64,000 nt of DNA from Taeniopygia guttata (taxonomy: Eukaryota > Chordata > Aves > Passeriformes > Estrildidae). Positions 1-36,200 of the stretch are shown piece after piece. The stretch is taken from contig NC_133028.1 in assembly GCF_048771995.1 (NCBI RefSeq), positions 1,704,001 through 1,768,000 of the forward strand, in the 5' to 3' direction. Below the pieces are notes generated by a model that had not been told where the DNA came from, searched no databases, and was given only the letters and a program-made list of their open reading frames with translations. The translations under genes were made by a program, and so were the position numbers. Position 1 is the stretch's first letter. Every line of letters starts with the position of its first letter.

Positions 1-1090
1 TATCCCTGTTCATCCCTCTGTCCCTGTCCCTATCCCTATCCTTATCCCTACCCCTTATCCCTCTTCTTATCCTTTATCTCTATTCCCTACCCCATCCCTT
101 AGCCCTGTCCTCATTTCTTATCCCCACCCCTTATCCCTATTCACCCCCTATTCTCTATCCCTATCCCTATCTCCCTATCCCTATAGCCCTATAGCCCTAT
201 CCCTATACCTCTATCCCTATCCCTATCCCTATCCCTATTTCCCTATCCCTATATCCCTATGCCTATCCCTATCCTTTATCCCTATTCCATTCCCTATCTC
301 ACACCCCTTATCCCTATTCCTATCTCTATCCCTTAGCCCATTCCCCATCCCTCTCCTATTCTCATTCCCGTTCCCATTCCCATTCCCATTCCCATTCCTG
401 TTCCTGTTCCCATTCTCGTTCCCATTCCCACTCCCATTCCCATTCCCATTCCCATTCCCATTCCCACTCCCATTCCCATTCCCATTCCCATTCCCGTTCC
501 CGTTCTCGTTCTCATTCCCATTCCCGTTCCCCATCCCGTTCCCGTTCCCATTCCCATTCCCATTCCCATTCCCATTCCCATTCCCACTCCCATTCCCAAT
601 TCTGTTCCCATTCCCATTCCCGTTCCCGTTCCCATTCCCATTCCCATTCCTATTCCCGTCCCCGTTCCCATTCCCATTCCCATTCCCATTCCCAGTCCCG
701 TCCCCATTCCCATTCCCGTTCCCGTTCCCATTCCCGTCCCCGTTTCCATTCCCACTCCCATTCCCAATTCTGTTCCCATTCCCATTTCCATTTCCATTCC
801 CATTCTCATTCCCATTCCCATTCCCATTCCCATTCCCATTCCCGTCCCCGTTTCCATTCCCACTCCCATTCCCAATTCTGTTCCCATTCCCATTTCCATT
901 TCCATTCCCATTCTCATTCCCATTCCCATTCCCATTCCCATTCCCATTCCCGTTCCCATTCCCATTCCCATCCCCACTCCTATTCCCATTCCTGTTCCCA
1001 TTCCCCATCCCATTCCCATTCCCATTCCTATTCCCGTCCCCGTTTCCATTCCCATTCCCGTTCCCGTTCCCCATCCCGTTCCCGTTCCCT
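1..1090. repeat. CCCTAT / CCCATT hexamer tandem array
   Basis: Positions 1-360 are degenerate repeats of CCCTAT. Positions 360-1090 are mostly CCCATT with CCCGTT, CCCACT and CCTGTT variants. The minus strand reads GGGAAT repeated, so it has runs of three G every six bases and could form G-quadruplexes. Long open frames on the minus strand encode only Gly-Asn or Met-Gly repeats and are not genes. The array lies just upstream of the ATP6V1B1 promoter. Confidence 0.9.
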
Positions 1091-1364
1091 GCCCCCATCC
1101 CGGCTCCCGCGATCCCGCCTCCGGCCGCTCCCTCCCGCTGTTTACAGCCAACACGGTGCCACCTCTGTCTCCGGTGCCACCCGTGTCTCCGGTGTCACCT
1201 GTGTCGCCGGTGCCACCTGTGTCTCCGGTGTCACCTTCGCTGCCGGTGTCGCGGGCGGGACCGGCGGGGGCCGGGCCGGGGCTACAAAACCCGGGGCGCT
1301 GCCGTGTCCTGCCCGGCGGGACCGGGACCGTGACGGCGACAAGGACAGGGACAGGGACAGGGCC
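1091..1364 (+). promoter_or_regulatory. ATP6V1B1 promoter / 5' UTR region
   Basis: This is a GC- and CpG-rich segment between the hexamer array and the ATP6V1B1 start codon. It includes GC-box-like GGCGGG runs and a short minisatellite around 1155-1250 with the unit GGTGTCACCTGTGTC. The transcription start cannot be fixed from sequence. The promoter role is inferred from its position and composition. Confidence 0.5.
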
Positions 1365-25882
<24,518 letters not shown>

Positions 25883-25904
25883 CCCCAAATCCCCACAAAT
25901 CCCC

Positions 25905-26805
25905 ACAAATCCCCTTTTTCCTGCAATGGGATCCCCCTTCTCTACAATCAGACCCCCTTTTCCTACAATGGGATCCCCCTTTTCCTACAATCAAATCCCC
26001 CTTTTCCTACAATCAAATCCCCCTTTCCTACAATCAGACCCCCTTTTCCTACAATCAAATCCCCCTTTCCTACAATCAGATCCCCTTTTCTGACAATCGG
26101 ATCCCCCTTTCCAACAATCAAATCTCCCTTTTCCTACAATCAAATCCCCCTTTCCTACAATCAGACCCCCTTTTCCTACAATCAGATCCCCTTTTCCTAC
26201 AATGGGATCCCCCTTTTCCAACAATCGAATCCCCCTTTTCCTACAATCAAATCCCCCTTTCCTACAATCAAATCCCCCTTTCCTACAATCAAATCCCCCT
26301 TTCCTACAATCAGACCACCTTTTCCTACAATCAAATCCCCCTTTCCTACAATTAATCCCCTTTTCTGACAATTGGATCCCCCTTTCCTTCAATCGGATCC
26401 CCCTTTCCTACAATCAAATCCCCCTTTTCCTACAATCAGATCCCCCTTTCCTACAATAGGATCCCTCTTTCCTACAATCAGACCCCCTTTTCCTACAATC
26501 GAATCCCCCTTTCCTACAATCAAATCTCCCTTTCCTACAATCAAATCCCACTTTCCTGCAATTAATCCCCTTTTCTGACAATTGGATCCTCCTTTCCGAT
26601 AATCGGATCCCCCTTTCCTACAATCGGATCCTCCTTTCCTACAATCAGACCCCGTTTTCCTACAATCAAATCCTACAATTAATCCCCTTTTCTGACAATT
26701 AGATCCCCCTTTCCTACAATCAGATCCCCCTTTCCAACAATCGAATTCCCCTTTCCGACAATCAAATCCCCCTTCCCAAAACTGGATCCCCCTTCCCTAA
26801 AATCG
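25905..26805 (+). repeat. Minisatellite in ATP6V1B1 3' UTR, about 21-bp unit
   Basis: About 40 copies of TTTCCTACAATCAAATCCCCC with variants such as GACAATCGGATCC. It lies between the stop codon and the probable poly(A) signal, so it would be transcribed into the mature 3' UTR. Confidence 0.93.
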
Positions 26806-26832
26806 GGAAAAATCCCTTTATTTTTATTGATG

Positions 26833-26838
26833 AATAAA
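26833..26838 (+). terminator. Probable ATP6V1B1 poly(A) signal AATAAA
   Basis: First canonical AATAAA after the stop codon, 950 bp downstream, at the end of the 3' UTR array and before the next gene's promoter. Confidence 0.65.
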
Positions 26839-26959
26839 CAACCGCGGTCACCCAAACCCTTCCACGCTCCGATGTTTCCTTCCACGCCTGTGGAATTCCC
26901 ACCCCTGGGAACCTCTGGAGCAGCAACTCCTGAGCCCACCCCGAGTTCCAGCTCCCCAA

Positions 26960-27176
26960 AATCCCATAATTCTGTGTTTTAGGGGAAAACTACCCCGTGG
27001 AAAATCCCGACATCCCCCCGCGGGTTTCGCTTCCCCCGTGTTGGGATCGGGGCCCCTTGGGAGGAGGGAGGGGAGAGGGAGGGGAGGGTGGTTTCACTTC
27101 CCTGTGGGGAGCCAGGAGGCAGCGCCGGGGAGAGGGAGGCACCCCAAAATCTCGGGGGTTTTAGGGGGCCCTGGGC
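26960..27176 (+). promoter_or_regulatory. Putative promoter / 5' UTR of the shootin-like gene
   Basis: A short unique GC-rich segment with CCCCCCGCGGGTTTCGC and GGGAGGGGAGGGTGG between the ATP6V1B1 poly(A) signal and the first plausible start codon. The role is inferred from position. Confidence 0.4.
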
Positions 27177-27216
27177 ATGGCCTGGGTTGGGGACGGCATC
27201 GGGGGACACCTCATGG
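27177..27216 (+). CDS. Shootin-like exon 1 (start exon, two candidate ATGs)
   Basis: The donor GTAAGG at 27217 follows ATGG, whose final G joins CC of exon 2 to give Ala. The ATG at 27213 gives MAILESGSSEEE, most like MNSSDEE of SHTN1. An in-frame upstream ATG at 27177 has a better context (G at -3 and +4) and would add 12 residues. Confidence 0.6.
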
Positions 27217-30200
27217 GTAAGGGGGAACTCGTGGGGGATTTTCAGGGGGTCACCAGCGGGGTTTGGGGGTTGAGATTTGGGGTTGGAGGGAGTGAAAGCA
27301 AATTGGGTGAAAGCAAATCCCTCCTCAGATTTGGGGGATTGGCTGGGGAGAGGGTCCAGCCCCAGGAAAAGGGGTTGGGATTCAGATTCCTGAGCGCGTT
27401 CCCCGCCGGATCGGGATTGTGGGAATGGTTCAGGAGGAGCCAGGGACCCAAAGGATGTCCCCAATCCCACCTTGGGGACACCAGAGGTGTGTCCCCCCAT
27501 CCTGAGGGGACACTCGGGAGTGCCCAGGACCATCCTGTCCCCCACGGTCACCCCGGTGTCCCCGCAGCCATCCTGGAGTCCGGGAGCAGCGAGGAGGAGG
27601 AGGAGCAGGAGGAGGAGGATGAAGAGGCAGCCCTTGGACAGGTATCACTTCCAGACTCCCTTTCCATCGGATTTCCCGTTCCTGATCCCATAAATCAGGG
27701 GGGGTGAAGAGGGGGTGCCCCGTGCCAGGCCAATGGAATTCCACACCAGTGCAATGCCGTGCCGATGGAATTCTGCGCCAAAGCAGCGCCAGTGCCAAAC
27801 AGCATCATTCCGATGGAACGCCGTGCCAGTGGAATTCCATCCTGAGGGCCACCCCATCCCAATGGAACTCCATCCCAATGGAACTCCATCCCAATGGAAT
27901 TCCACTCTGAGGGCCACCCCATCCCAATGGAACTCCATCCCAAGGGCCATTCCATCCCAATGGAACTCCATCCCAATGGAACTCCATCCCAATGGAACTC
28001 CATCCCAATGGAATTCCATCCCAATGGAACTCCATCCCAATGGAATTCCATCCCAAGGGCCACCCCATCCCAATGGAACTCCATCCCAATGGAACTCCAT
28101 CTTCCATCCCAAGGGCCATTCCATCCCAATGGAATTCCATCCTGAGGTCATGCCATTCCCAATGGAACTCCATCCCAAGGGCCGTTCCATACCATGACAA
28201 TGCCATGCTGTGCCAACACGGTGACATTTGCCATGGCCATGCCGATGGAACTCCATGTTGATGGAACTCCATGCCAATGGAATTCCATGCCAAGCCAACG
28301 CCTCATTCCCGTTTTTCCCACCACAGCACCCGGCCCTGGATCCAGTGCCAGATGACACCGAGACTCGGCTGGCCCAGCTGGAGCAAGGTGAGCCCTGTCC
28401 CATCCCGGTGTCCCATCCCGGTGTCCCATCCCGGTGTCCCATCCCGGTGTCCCACCCCCATGTCCCCAATGCCCCCGGCACCTCCCTGGCCCCCACAGGC
28501 TCAGGGTTCAATCCCCGCCTGGCACGGTGCCAGCCCCGATTCCTGGGTGCCCTGGCCGGGCTCCGGGCATGGGGGACCGCGGGCAGGACACGCCGGTGGC
28601 ACCTGACCCCCGATGTCACCGCCGGTGTCACCGGCAGCGTCACAGGCGCTGCTGGCCGAGCTGGCGGCGCTGGACACCGAGGTGGAGATGGAGCTGCGGT
28701 GCCAACAGCGAGCCCAGGCCTTCAGTGCCCAGGTGGGGTGGGGACAGGTCCCCAGAATTGTCCCTTTTTGGGGACAAAGGTGCTGGGGTACCCTCGGGGC
28801 ACACCCGGCTCGGGGGGCGTGGGGGGAACCCCAGTTCTGGGATTCTGGGATTCTGGTGGAGCAGGAGGACACGCGGCTGGAGAGGATCAGCCTGGCCGGG
28901 ACACCTGAGGGGACCCCAGGGGAGGTGACAGCTGTGATGAGCCCCGAGGTGGCCCCAGAGGAAGTGACACCCACAGGGGTGGCCCTGGAGGAGCCCCCTG
29001 CCCCTGCCCAGCTCCCAGGTGAGCCTGAGGTGTCCCATCCCAATCCCATCCCATCCATCCCAGTCCCAACCCAACCCAATCCCAATCCAAATCCCATTCC
29101 AATTCCATCCCATCACATTTCCTCCCCATCTCATTTTATCCCACTCCATTTCATCCCAAATCTTCCCAATTCCATCCCATCCCATCCCAATCTAAATCCC
29201 AATCCCATCCCATCCATCCCACCCAATCCCAATACCACTTCCATCCCACCTCAATCCCAATTGGAATCCCATCCCATCCATCCCACCCAATCCAAATCCA
29301 AATCCCATTTCGATCCCACGTCATCCCATCCAATCCCAATCCCAATCTCATCCAATCCCAATCCCATCCCAATCCCATCCTACTGCATTTCCTCCCCATC
29401 TCATTTTATCCCACCTCATTTAATCCCAAATCATCCCAATTACATCCCATTCCACTCTGATCCCAATCCAAATCCAAATCCCAATCCCATCCCATCCTTC
29501 CCAGACAATCCCATTCCCAATCCCATCCCATCCATCCCACCCCAGTCCCAATCCCAGTCCCAATCCCAATCCAAATCCCATCACATCCATCCCACTTTAT
29601 CCCAATCCCAATTGTAATCCCAATCCAATCCCATCCCATCCATCCCACACAATCCCAATATCAATCCCAATCCCAATTCCATCCCACCTCATCCCATCCA
29701 CTCCCAATCCCAATCTCATCCCAAACCATCCCAATCCCATTCCATCCATCCCACCCAATCCCAATCCCAATTCCATCCCACCTCATCCCATCCAATCCCA
29801 ACCCCAATCTCAGCCCATCCCACCCATCCTATCCCATCCCACCCCACCCATCCCTGCCCCGCTGTCCCCAAATCCCGAGCTGTCCCCACGCCGCGTTTTG
29901 GGGCCGTTCCCGAGCCCCATTTTGGGTCAAACCAAGCAAAAGCGACACCGAAACCCAACCGCGGGCACCGAAACCGCTCGCACTTCCCCTTTCCCATCCC
30001 CTTTTCCCAAGGTGCCGCTTCCGGCTCTCGGACACCCCAAATTCCCCAATCCCAGTGCTGGGATGATCCTTGGGGGGTGTTTGGGGTTTGCCACTTCATT
30101 CCCATATGGATCCCAGAGCAGAGGCAGATTCCAGTCGGGATATGGGGGACACAGCTGGGATGGGGTCACCGGGGGGGGTCCAGCTCCGGGAGGGGTGTGC

Positions 30201-33200
30201 TGCCCTTTCCCATCCCTTTTTTCCCCCTTTCCCATCTCTTTTTTCCCCCTTTCCCACCTTTTCCCTCCCTTTCCCATCCCTTTTTTCCCCCTTTCCCATC
30301 CCTTTTTTCCCCCTTTCCCACCTTTTCCCTCCCTTTCCCATCCCTTTTTTCCCCCTTTTCCACCTTTTCCCTCCCTTTTCTAACCCCTCAATTCCCCCTT
30401 TCCCACTCTTCCCCCCCCCATTTCTCCCCTTTTCCCCCCATTTTCTCCCCATTTTCCCCCCCCTTTTCCCTCACTTTTCCCTCACTTTTCCCTCACTTTT
30501 CCCTCACTTTTCCCTCACTTTTCCCTCACTTTTCCCTCACTTTTCCCTCACTTTTCCCTCACTTTTCCCTCACTTTTCCCTCACTTTTCCCTCACTTTTC
30601 CCTCACTTTTCCCCATTTCCCCCCCTTTTCCACCCCTTTTCCCCCTTTCCCCCATTTCCCCCCTCTTTTTTCCCTTTTCCCCTTTTCCCACTTTCCCCCC
30701 TTTATTCCCCCCCTTTATTCCCCCCCATTTCCCCCCATTTCCCCCCCTAATTTCCCCCAATTTTCCCCACATTTTCCCCTTTTTTTCTTCATTTTCTCCC
30801 CATTTTCCCCCCCATTTTTCTCACTTTTCCCCCCTTTTTTTCCCCTTTTCCCATTTCCCTCATTCCCTCTTTTCCCACAGCTCCGCAGGAAAATCTCTCC
30901 GAGCTCCTGGAACAGCACCGGGACCTCGGGGTGCAGCTGCAGCACCTGCAGGCCCAGGTACCCCAAAACCGACCCCAACCCCCTTTTCCATTTGGGAATT
31001 CTTCCCAAATTTGGGATTCCCATTTGGGAATTTTGGGATGAAACCCCCACTAATGTCCCGGGGTTCAGGGTGGGATTTTTCCCTGATTTTTCGTGGATTT
31101 ATCACTGATTTTTCACTAATTTTTTGTGGATTTTTCACTGATTTTTCACTAATTTTTCCTGCATTTTCTCCCAGATTTTTCTTGAATTTTTCATGAATTT
31201 TTTGCAGATTTCTCCTGGATTTTCTCCCAGATTATTTGCAGCTTTTTTTTTTTACAGATTTTTCACAGATTTTTTGCTGATTTTCATGGGGTTTTTTTTG
31301 TTAGAATTTTTACAGGTTTGTCATGGATTTTCTCCTGGATAGTTTTCTGATTTCTCCCAGATTTTCTTTAGGATTTTCCCTGGATTATTCACAATTTTTT
31401 CACAGATTTTTCACGGGTTTTTTTTGGGTTTTTTTTCAGACTTTCATGATTTTTTTTCTCTGATTTTTCACAAATTTTTCGTGGATTTTTCACGGATTTT
31501 TTTCTGATTTCACCTGGACTTTCTCCCGGATTTCTCCCAGATTATTCACAAATTTTTCACAGATATTTCAAGGGTTTTCTGCAGATTTTCACAGATTTTT
31601 TTTTCTCAGATTTTTCGCGAATTTTTCACGGATTTTTCTCCAGATTTCTCCTGAATCTCTCACTGATTTTTCGCAGATGCTTTGCAGATTTTCCACGGAT
31701 TTTTCACTGATTTCTTCCCATATTTTTCACAGAATTTTCACTGATTTTTTTCCAGATTTTTTGCGAATTTTTCACGGATTTTTTGCGGGTTTTTCATGAC
31801 TTTCTCACGTATTTTTCACTGATTTTTCTCCTGGATTTTTGCGGGTTTTTCATTGATTTCTCAAGGATTTTTCACTGATTTTCTCCCGGATTTTTGCAGG
31901 GTTTTCATTGATTTCTCACGGATTTTTCACTGACTTTCTCCTGGATTTTTGCAGGTTTTTCATGGATTTCTCACGGATTTTTCACTGATTTTTTCCCAGA
32001 TTTTTTCAGGTATTTCATGGATTTCTCACGGATTTTTCACTGATTTTTTCCCAGATTTTTTCAGGTATTTCATGGATTTCTCACGGATTTTTCACTTATT
32101 TTCTCCCGGATTTTTGCGGGTTTTTCACTGATTTTCTCCCGGATTTTTGTGGGGTTTTCATGGATTTCTCACTGATTTTTCACTGATTTTCTCACGGATT
32201 TTTGCGGGTTTTTCATCGATTTCTCACAGATTTTTCACTGATTTTCTCCTGGATTTTTGTGGGGTTTTCATTGATTTTTTTGCAGATTTTTCACTGATTT
32301 TTCTCCTGGATTTTTCCGGGTTTTTCATGGATTTCTCACGGATTTTTCACTGTTTTTTCCCGGCACAGCTGGAGCTGGAGCGGGAGGAGCAGCAGCGCCT
32401 GCGGGCAGCCCTGGCCAGCAGCCACAGGGCTCTGAGGTCCTTCAAGAGAGGTCAGCAGTGTCCCCATGTCCCCTCCTGGTGCCACCAGTGCCACCAGTGC
32501 CACCCCAACCACCGGCTGGCACTGCCCGTGGCTGTCCCCACCCAGGGCAGGTGGCAGAGCCCGTGGTGGCATCACCCTCATTTCCCACTTTTCCCTCCTT
32601 TGTCCTTCTTTTTCCCCTTTTTTTCCTCTTTTTTCCCCCTTTTTTCCCCTTTTTTCCCCTTTTTCCCCTTTTTTTCCCTTTTTTTCTCTTTTTTCCCCTT
32701 TTTTCCCCTTTTTCCCCCTTTTTCCCCCTTTTTTCCCCCTTTTCCCCCTTTTCCCCCTTTTTCCCCCTTTTCCCCCTTTTCCCCCTTTTCCCCCTTTTCC
32801 CCCTTTTCCCCCTTTTCCCCCCTTTTCCCCCCTTTTTCCCCTTTTTTCCCCCTTTTTTCCCCTTTTTTCCCCTTTTTTCCCCTTTTTTCCCCTTTTTCCC
32901 CCTTTTTCCCCTTTTTCCCCCCTTTCTTCCCCATTTTCCCACCTTTTCCTCCCCAATTTCCCATTTTTCCCCCACCCCTTTCCCTCCCATTTCCCAAATC
33001 TTTTCCATCCTTTTCTTCCATTTTCCCACCTTTCCTGACCCCTTTTCCCCCTTTTCCCTCCCCCCTTTTTTCCCCTTTTTTCCCCTTTTTTCCCCCTTTT
33101 TTCCCCTTTTTTCCCCTTTTTTCCCCTTTTTTCCCCCTTTTTCCCCCTTTTTCCCCATTTTTCCCCATTTTTCCCCTTTTTTCCCCTTTTTTCCCCTTTT

Positions 33201-36200
33201 TTCCCCTTTTTTCCCCTTTTTTCCCCTTTTTTCCCCTTTTTTCCCCTTTTTCCCCCTTCTTCCCCTTTTTTACCCTTTTTAACCCTTTTTTATCCTTTTT
33301 AACCCTTTTTACCCTTTTCCCCCCTTTCTTCTCCATTTTCCCACCTTTTCCTCCACACTTTTCCCACCTTTCCCCTCCCCAATTTTCCACCTTTTTCCCC
33401 ACACTTTTCCCTCCCATTTCCCAAATCTTTTCCATCCTTCACTTCCATTTTCCCACCTTTCCCTGCCCCCTTTTCCCCCTTTTCCCTCCCCCCTTTTTTC
33501 CCCTTTTTTCCCCTTTTTTCCCCTTTTTTCCCCTTTTTTCCCCTTTTTTCCCCTTTTTTCCCCTTTTTCCCCCTTTTCCCCTTTTTTCCCCTTTTTTCCC
33601 ATTTCCCCCCCTTTCTTCCCCATTTTTCCACCTTTTCCTCCCCAATTTCCCATTTTTTCCCCCACCCCTTTCCCTCCCATTTCCCAAATCTTTTCCATCC
33701 TTCACTTCCATTTTCCCACCTTTCCCCTCCCCAATTTCCCACCTTTTTCCCCACACTTTTCCCTCCCATTTCCCAAATCTTTTCCATCCTTTTCTTCCAT
33801 TTTCCCACCTTTCCCTGCCCCCTTTTCCCCCTTTTCCCTCCCCCCTTTTCCCACCTTTTCCTCCCCCATTTCCCACCTTTTTTCCACCCTTTTTTCCCCC
33901 ATTTCCCACCCCTTTTCCCGCCGTCCCCGGTGCCACCGCGCTGTCCCCGCAGTGTCCCAGATTGTCACCCAGGATTACTGCCAGGCCCTGGAGCAGCTGG
34001 AGCTGGAGCAGGACCTGCGCTGCCACGCCGAGGCCTTCGCCCACCAGGTGCCACCAAGGCCTTGGGGACACCGCTGGGGGTGGCACGGAGGTGACAATGG
34101 GGTGTGTCAGCACCCCTGGCACCCATCCCGAGGGAATGGGGTCATCCCAAGGGAATGGGGCGATCCCAAGGGAATGTGGTGATCCCAGGATTCTCCCGTT
34201 GTGGTTTCCCAGGATGGAGCCACCAGCTCCTCTAGAAGGTGACACCGAGGTGACACCAAGAGTTTGGGGACATTGCTGGAGGTGGCATGGAGGTGACAAT
34301 GGGGTGTGTCAGCACTTCTGGCACCCATCCCGAGGGAATGGGGTGATCCCAAGGGAATGGGGTGATCCAAAGGGAATGGGGTGATCCCAGGATTCTCCTG
34401 CTGAGGTTTTCCAGGATGGAGCCACCAGCTCCTCTAGAAGGTGCCACCGAGGGGTTGGGGACACCACTGGGGGTGGCACAGAGGTGACAATGGGGTCTAC
34501 CAGCACCCCTGGCACCCATCCTGAGGGAATGGGGTCATCCCAAGGGAATGGGATTATCCCAGGATTTTCCCATGGCGGTTTCCCAGGATGGAGCCACCAG
34601 CCCCTCTAGAAGGTGCCACCAAGGCGTTGGGGACACTGCTGGAGGTGGCACGGAGGTGACAATGGGGTCTACCAGCACCCCTGGCACCCATCCCGAGGGA
34701 ATGGGGTGATCCCAAGGGAATGGGGCGATCCTAAAGGGAATGGGATCATCCCAGGATCCCCCCGTTGTGGTTTCCTGGGATGGAGCCACCAGCCCCTCTA
34801 GAAGGTGCCACCGAGGGGTTGGGGACTCCGCTGGGGGTGGCACGGAGGTGACAATGGGGTCTACCAGCACTTCTGGCACCCATCCCGAGGGAAGGGAGTG
34901 ATCCTAAGGGAATGGGATTCACCCCAGGATTTTCCCATGGCGGTTTCCCAGGATGGAGCCACCAGCTCCTCTAGAAGGTGACACCGAGGTGACACCGAGA
35001 GTTTGGGGACTCCGCTGGGGGTGGCACGGAGGTGACAATGGGGTCCACCGGCACTTCCGGCACCCATCCCAAGGGAACGGGGTGATCCAAAGGGAATGTT
35101 GTGATCCCAGGATTCTCCTGCTGAGGTTTCCCAGGATGGAGCCACCAGCTCCTCTAGAAGGTGACACCGAGGTGACACCGAGAGTTTGGGGACATTGCTG
35201 GGGGTGGCACGGAGGTGACAATGGGGTGTGTCAGCACCCCTGGCACCCATCCCGAGGGAAGGGGGTGATCCCAAGGGAATGGGGCGATCCCAGGATTCTC
35301 CTGCTGAGGTTTCCCAGGATGGAGCCACCAGTGCCTCTAAAAGGTGACACCGAGAGTTTGGGGACATTGCTGGAGGTGGCACGGAGGTGACAATGGGGTC
35401 TACCAGCACTTCTGGCACCCATCCCAATGGAATGGGGTCATCCCAAGGGAACGGGATTCACCCCAGGATTTTCCCGGGATGGAGCCGGGTGGGATTCACC
35501 ACCAGCCCCTCTGGAAGGTGACACCGAGGTGACACCAAGGTGACACAGAGGTGACACCCGCGCTCCCAGATGCTGGTCCAGCAGAAGGAGGCGAAGCGCC
35601 AGAGCTCCATCCTGCTGAGGAGCGCCGCGCCCGATTCCCAACTCCTGGAAGCGCTCCAGGAACTGGAAAAACTCGGCCAGGAGCTGGAGGAGACACGGCG
35701 GGAACTGCGCCAGCAGGTGAGGGACTGTCCCCAAACTTGGGGACATCGCTGGGAGGGGACAGCAGCTCCAGGTCACATCCCTCGATTCCCATTTTTCCAT
35801 GGAGCGCTGCTATTCCATGGATTTCCCACCATGGATTTCCCACCATGGAGTTCCCACCATGGATTTCCCACATGGATTTCCCACCATGGATTTCCCACCA
35901 TGGAATTCCCCATGGATTTCCCTCCATGGATTTGTCAGCATGGATTTCTTTCCATGATTTCCTAGCATGGAATTCCCACCTTGGAATTCCCACCTTGGAA
36001 TTCCCACCTTGGAATTCCCACCATGGATTCCCCTCCATGGATTCCCCTCCATGGATTTCCCTCCATGGATTTCCCTCCATGGATTTTCCACCATGGAAAT
36101 CCCACCATGGATTTCCCACCATGGATTTCCTTCCATGGATTTCCCACCATGGATTTCCCTCCATGGAATTCCCTCCATGGAATTCCCACCTTGGATTTCC

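Noticed and set aside
1-360. Chromosome end (true telomere)
   Set aside because: The repeats are CCCTAT and CCCATT, not CCCTAA, are degenerate, and run directly into a gene promoter.
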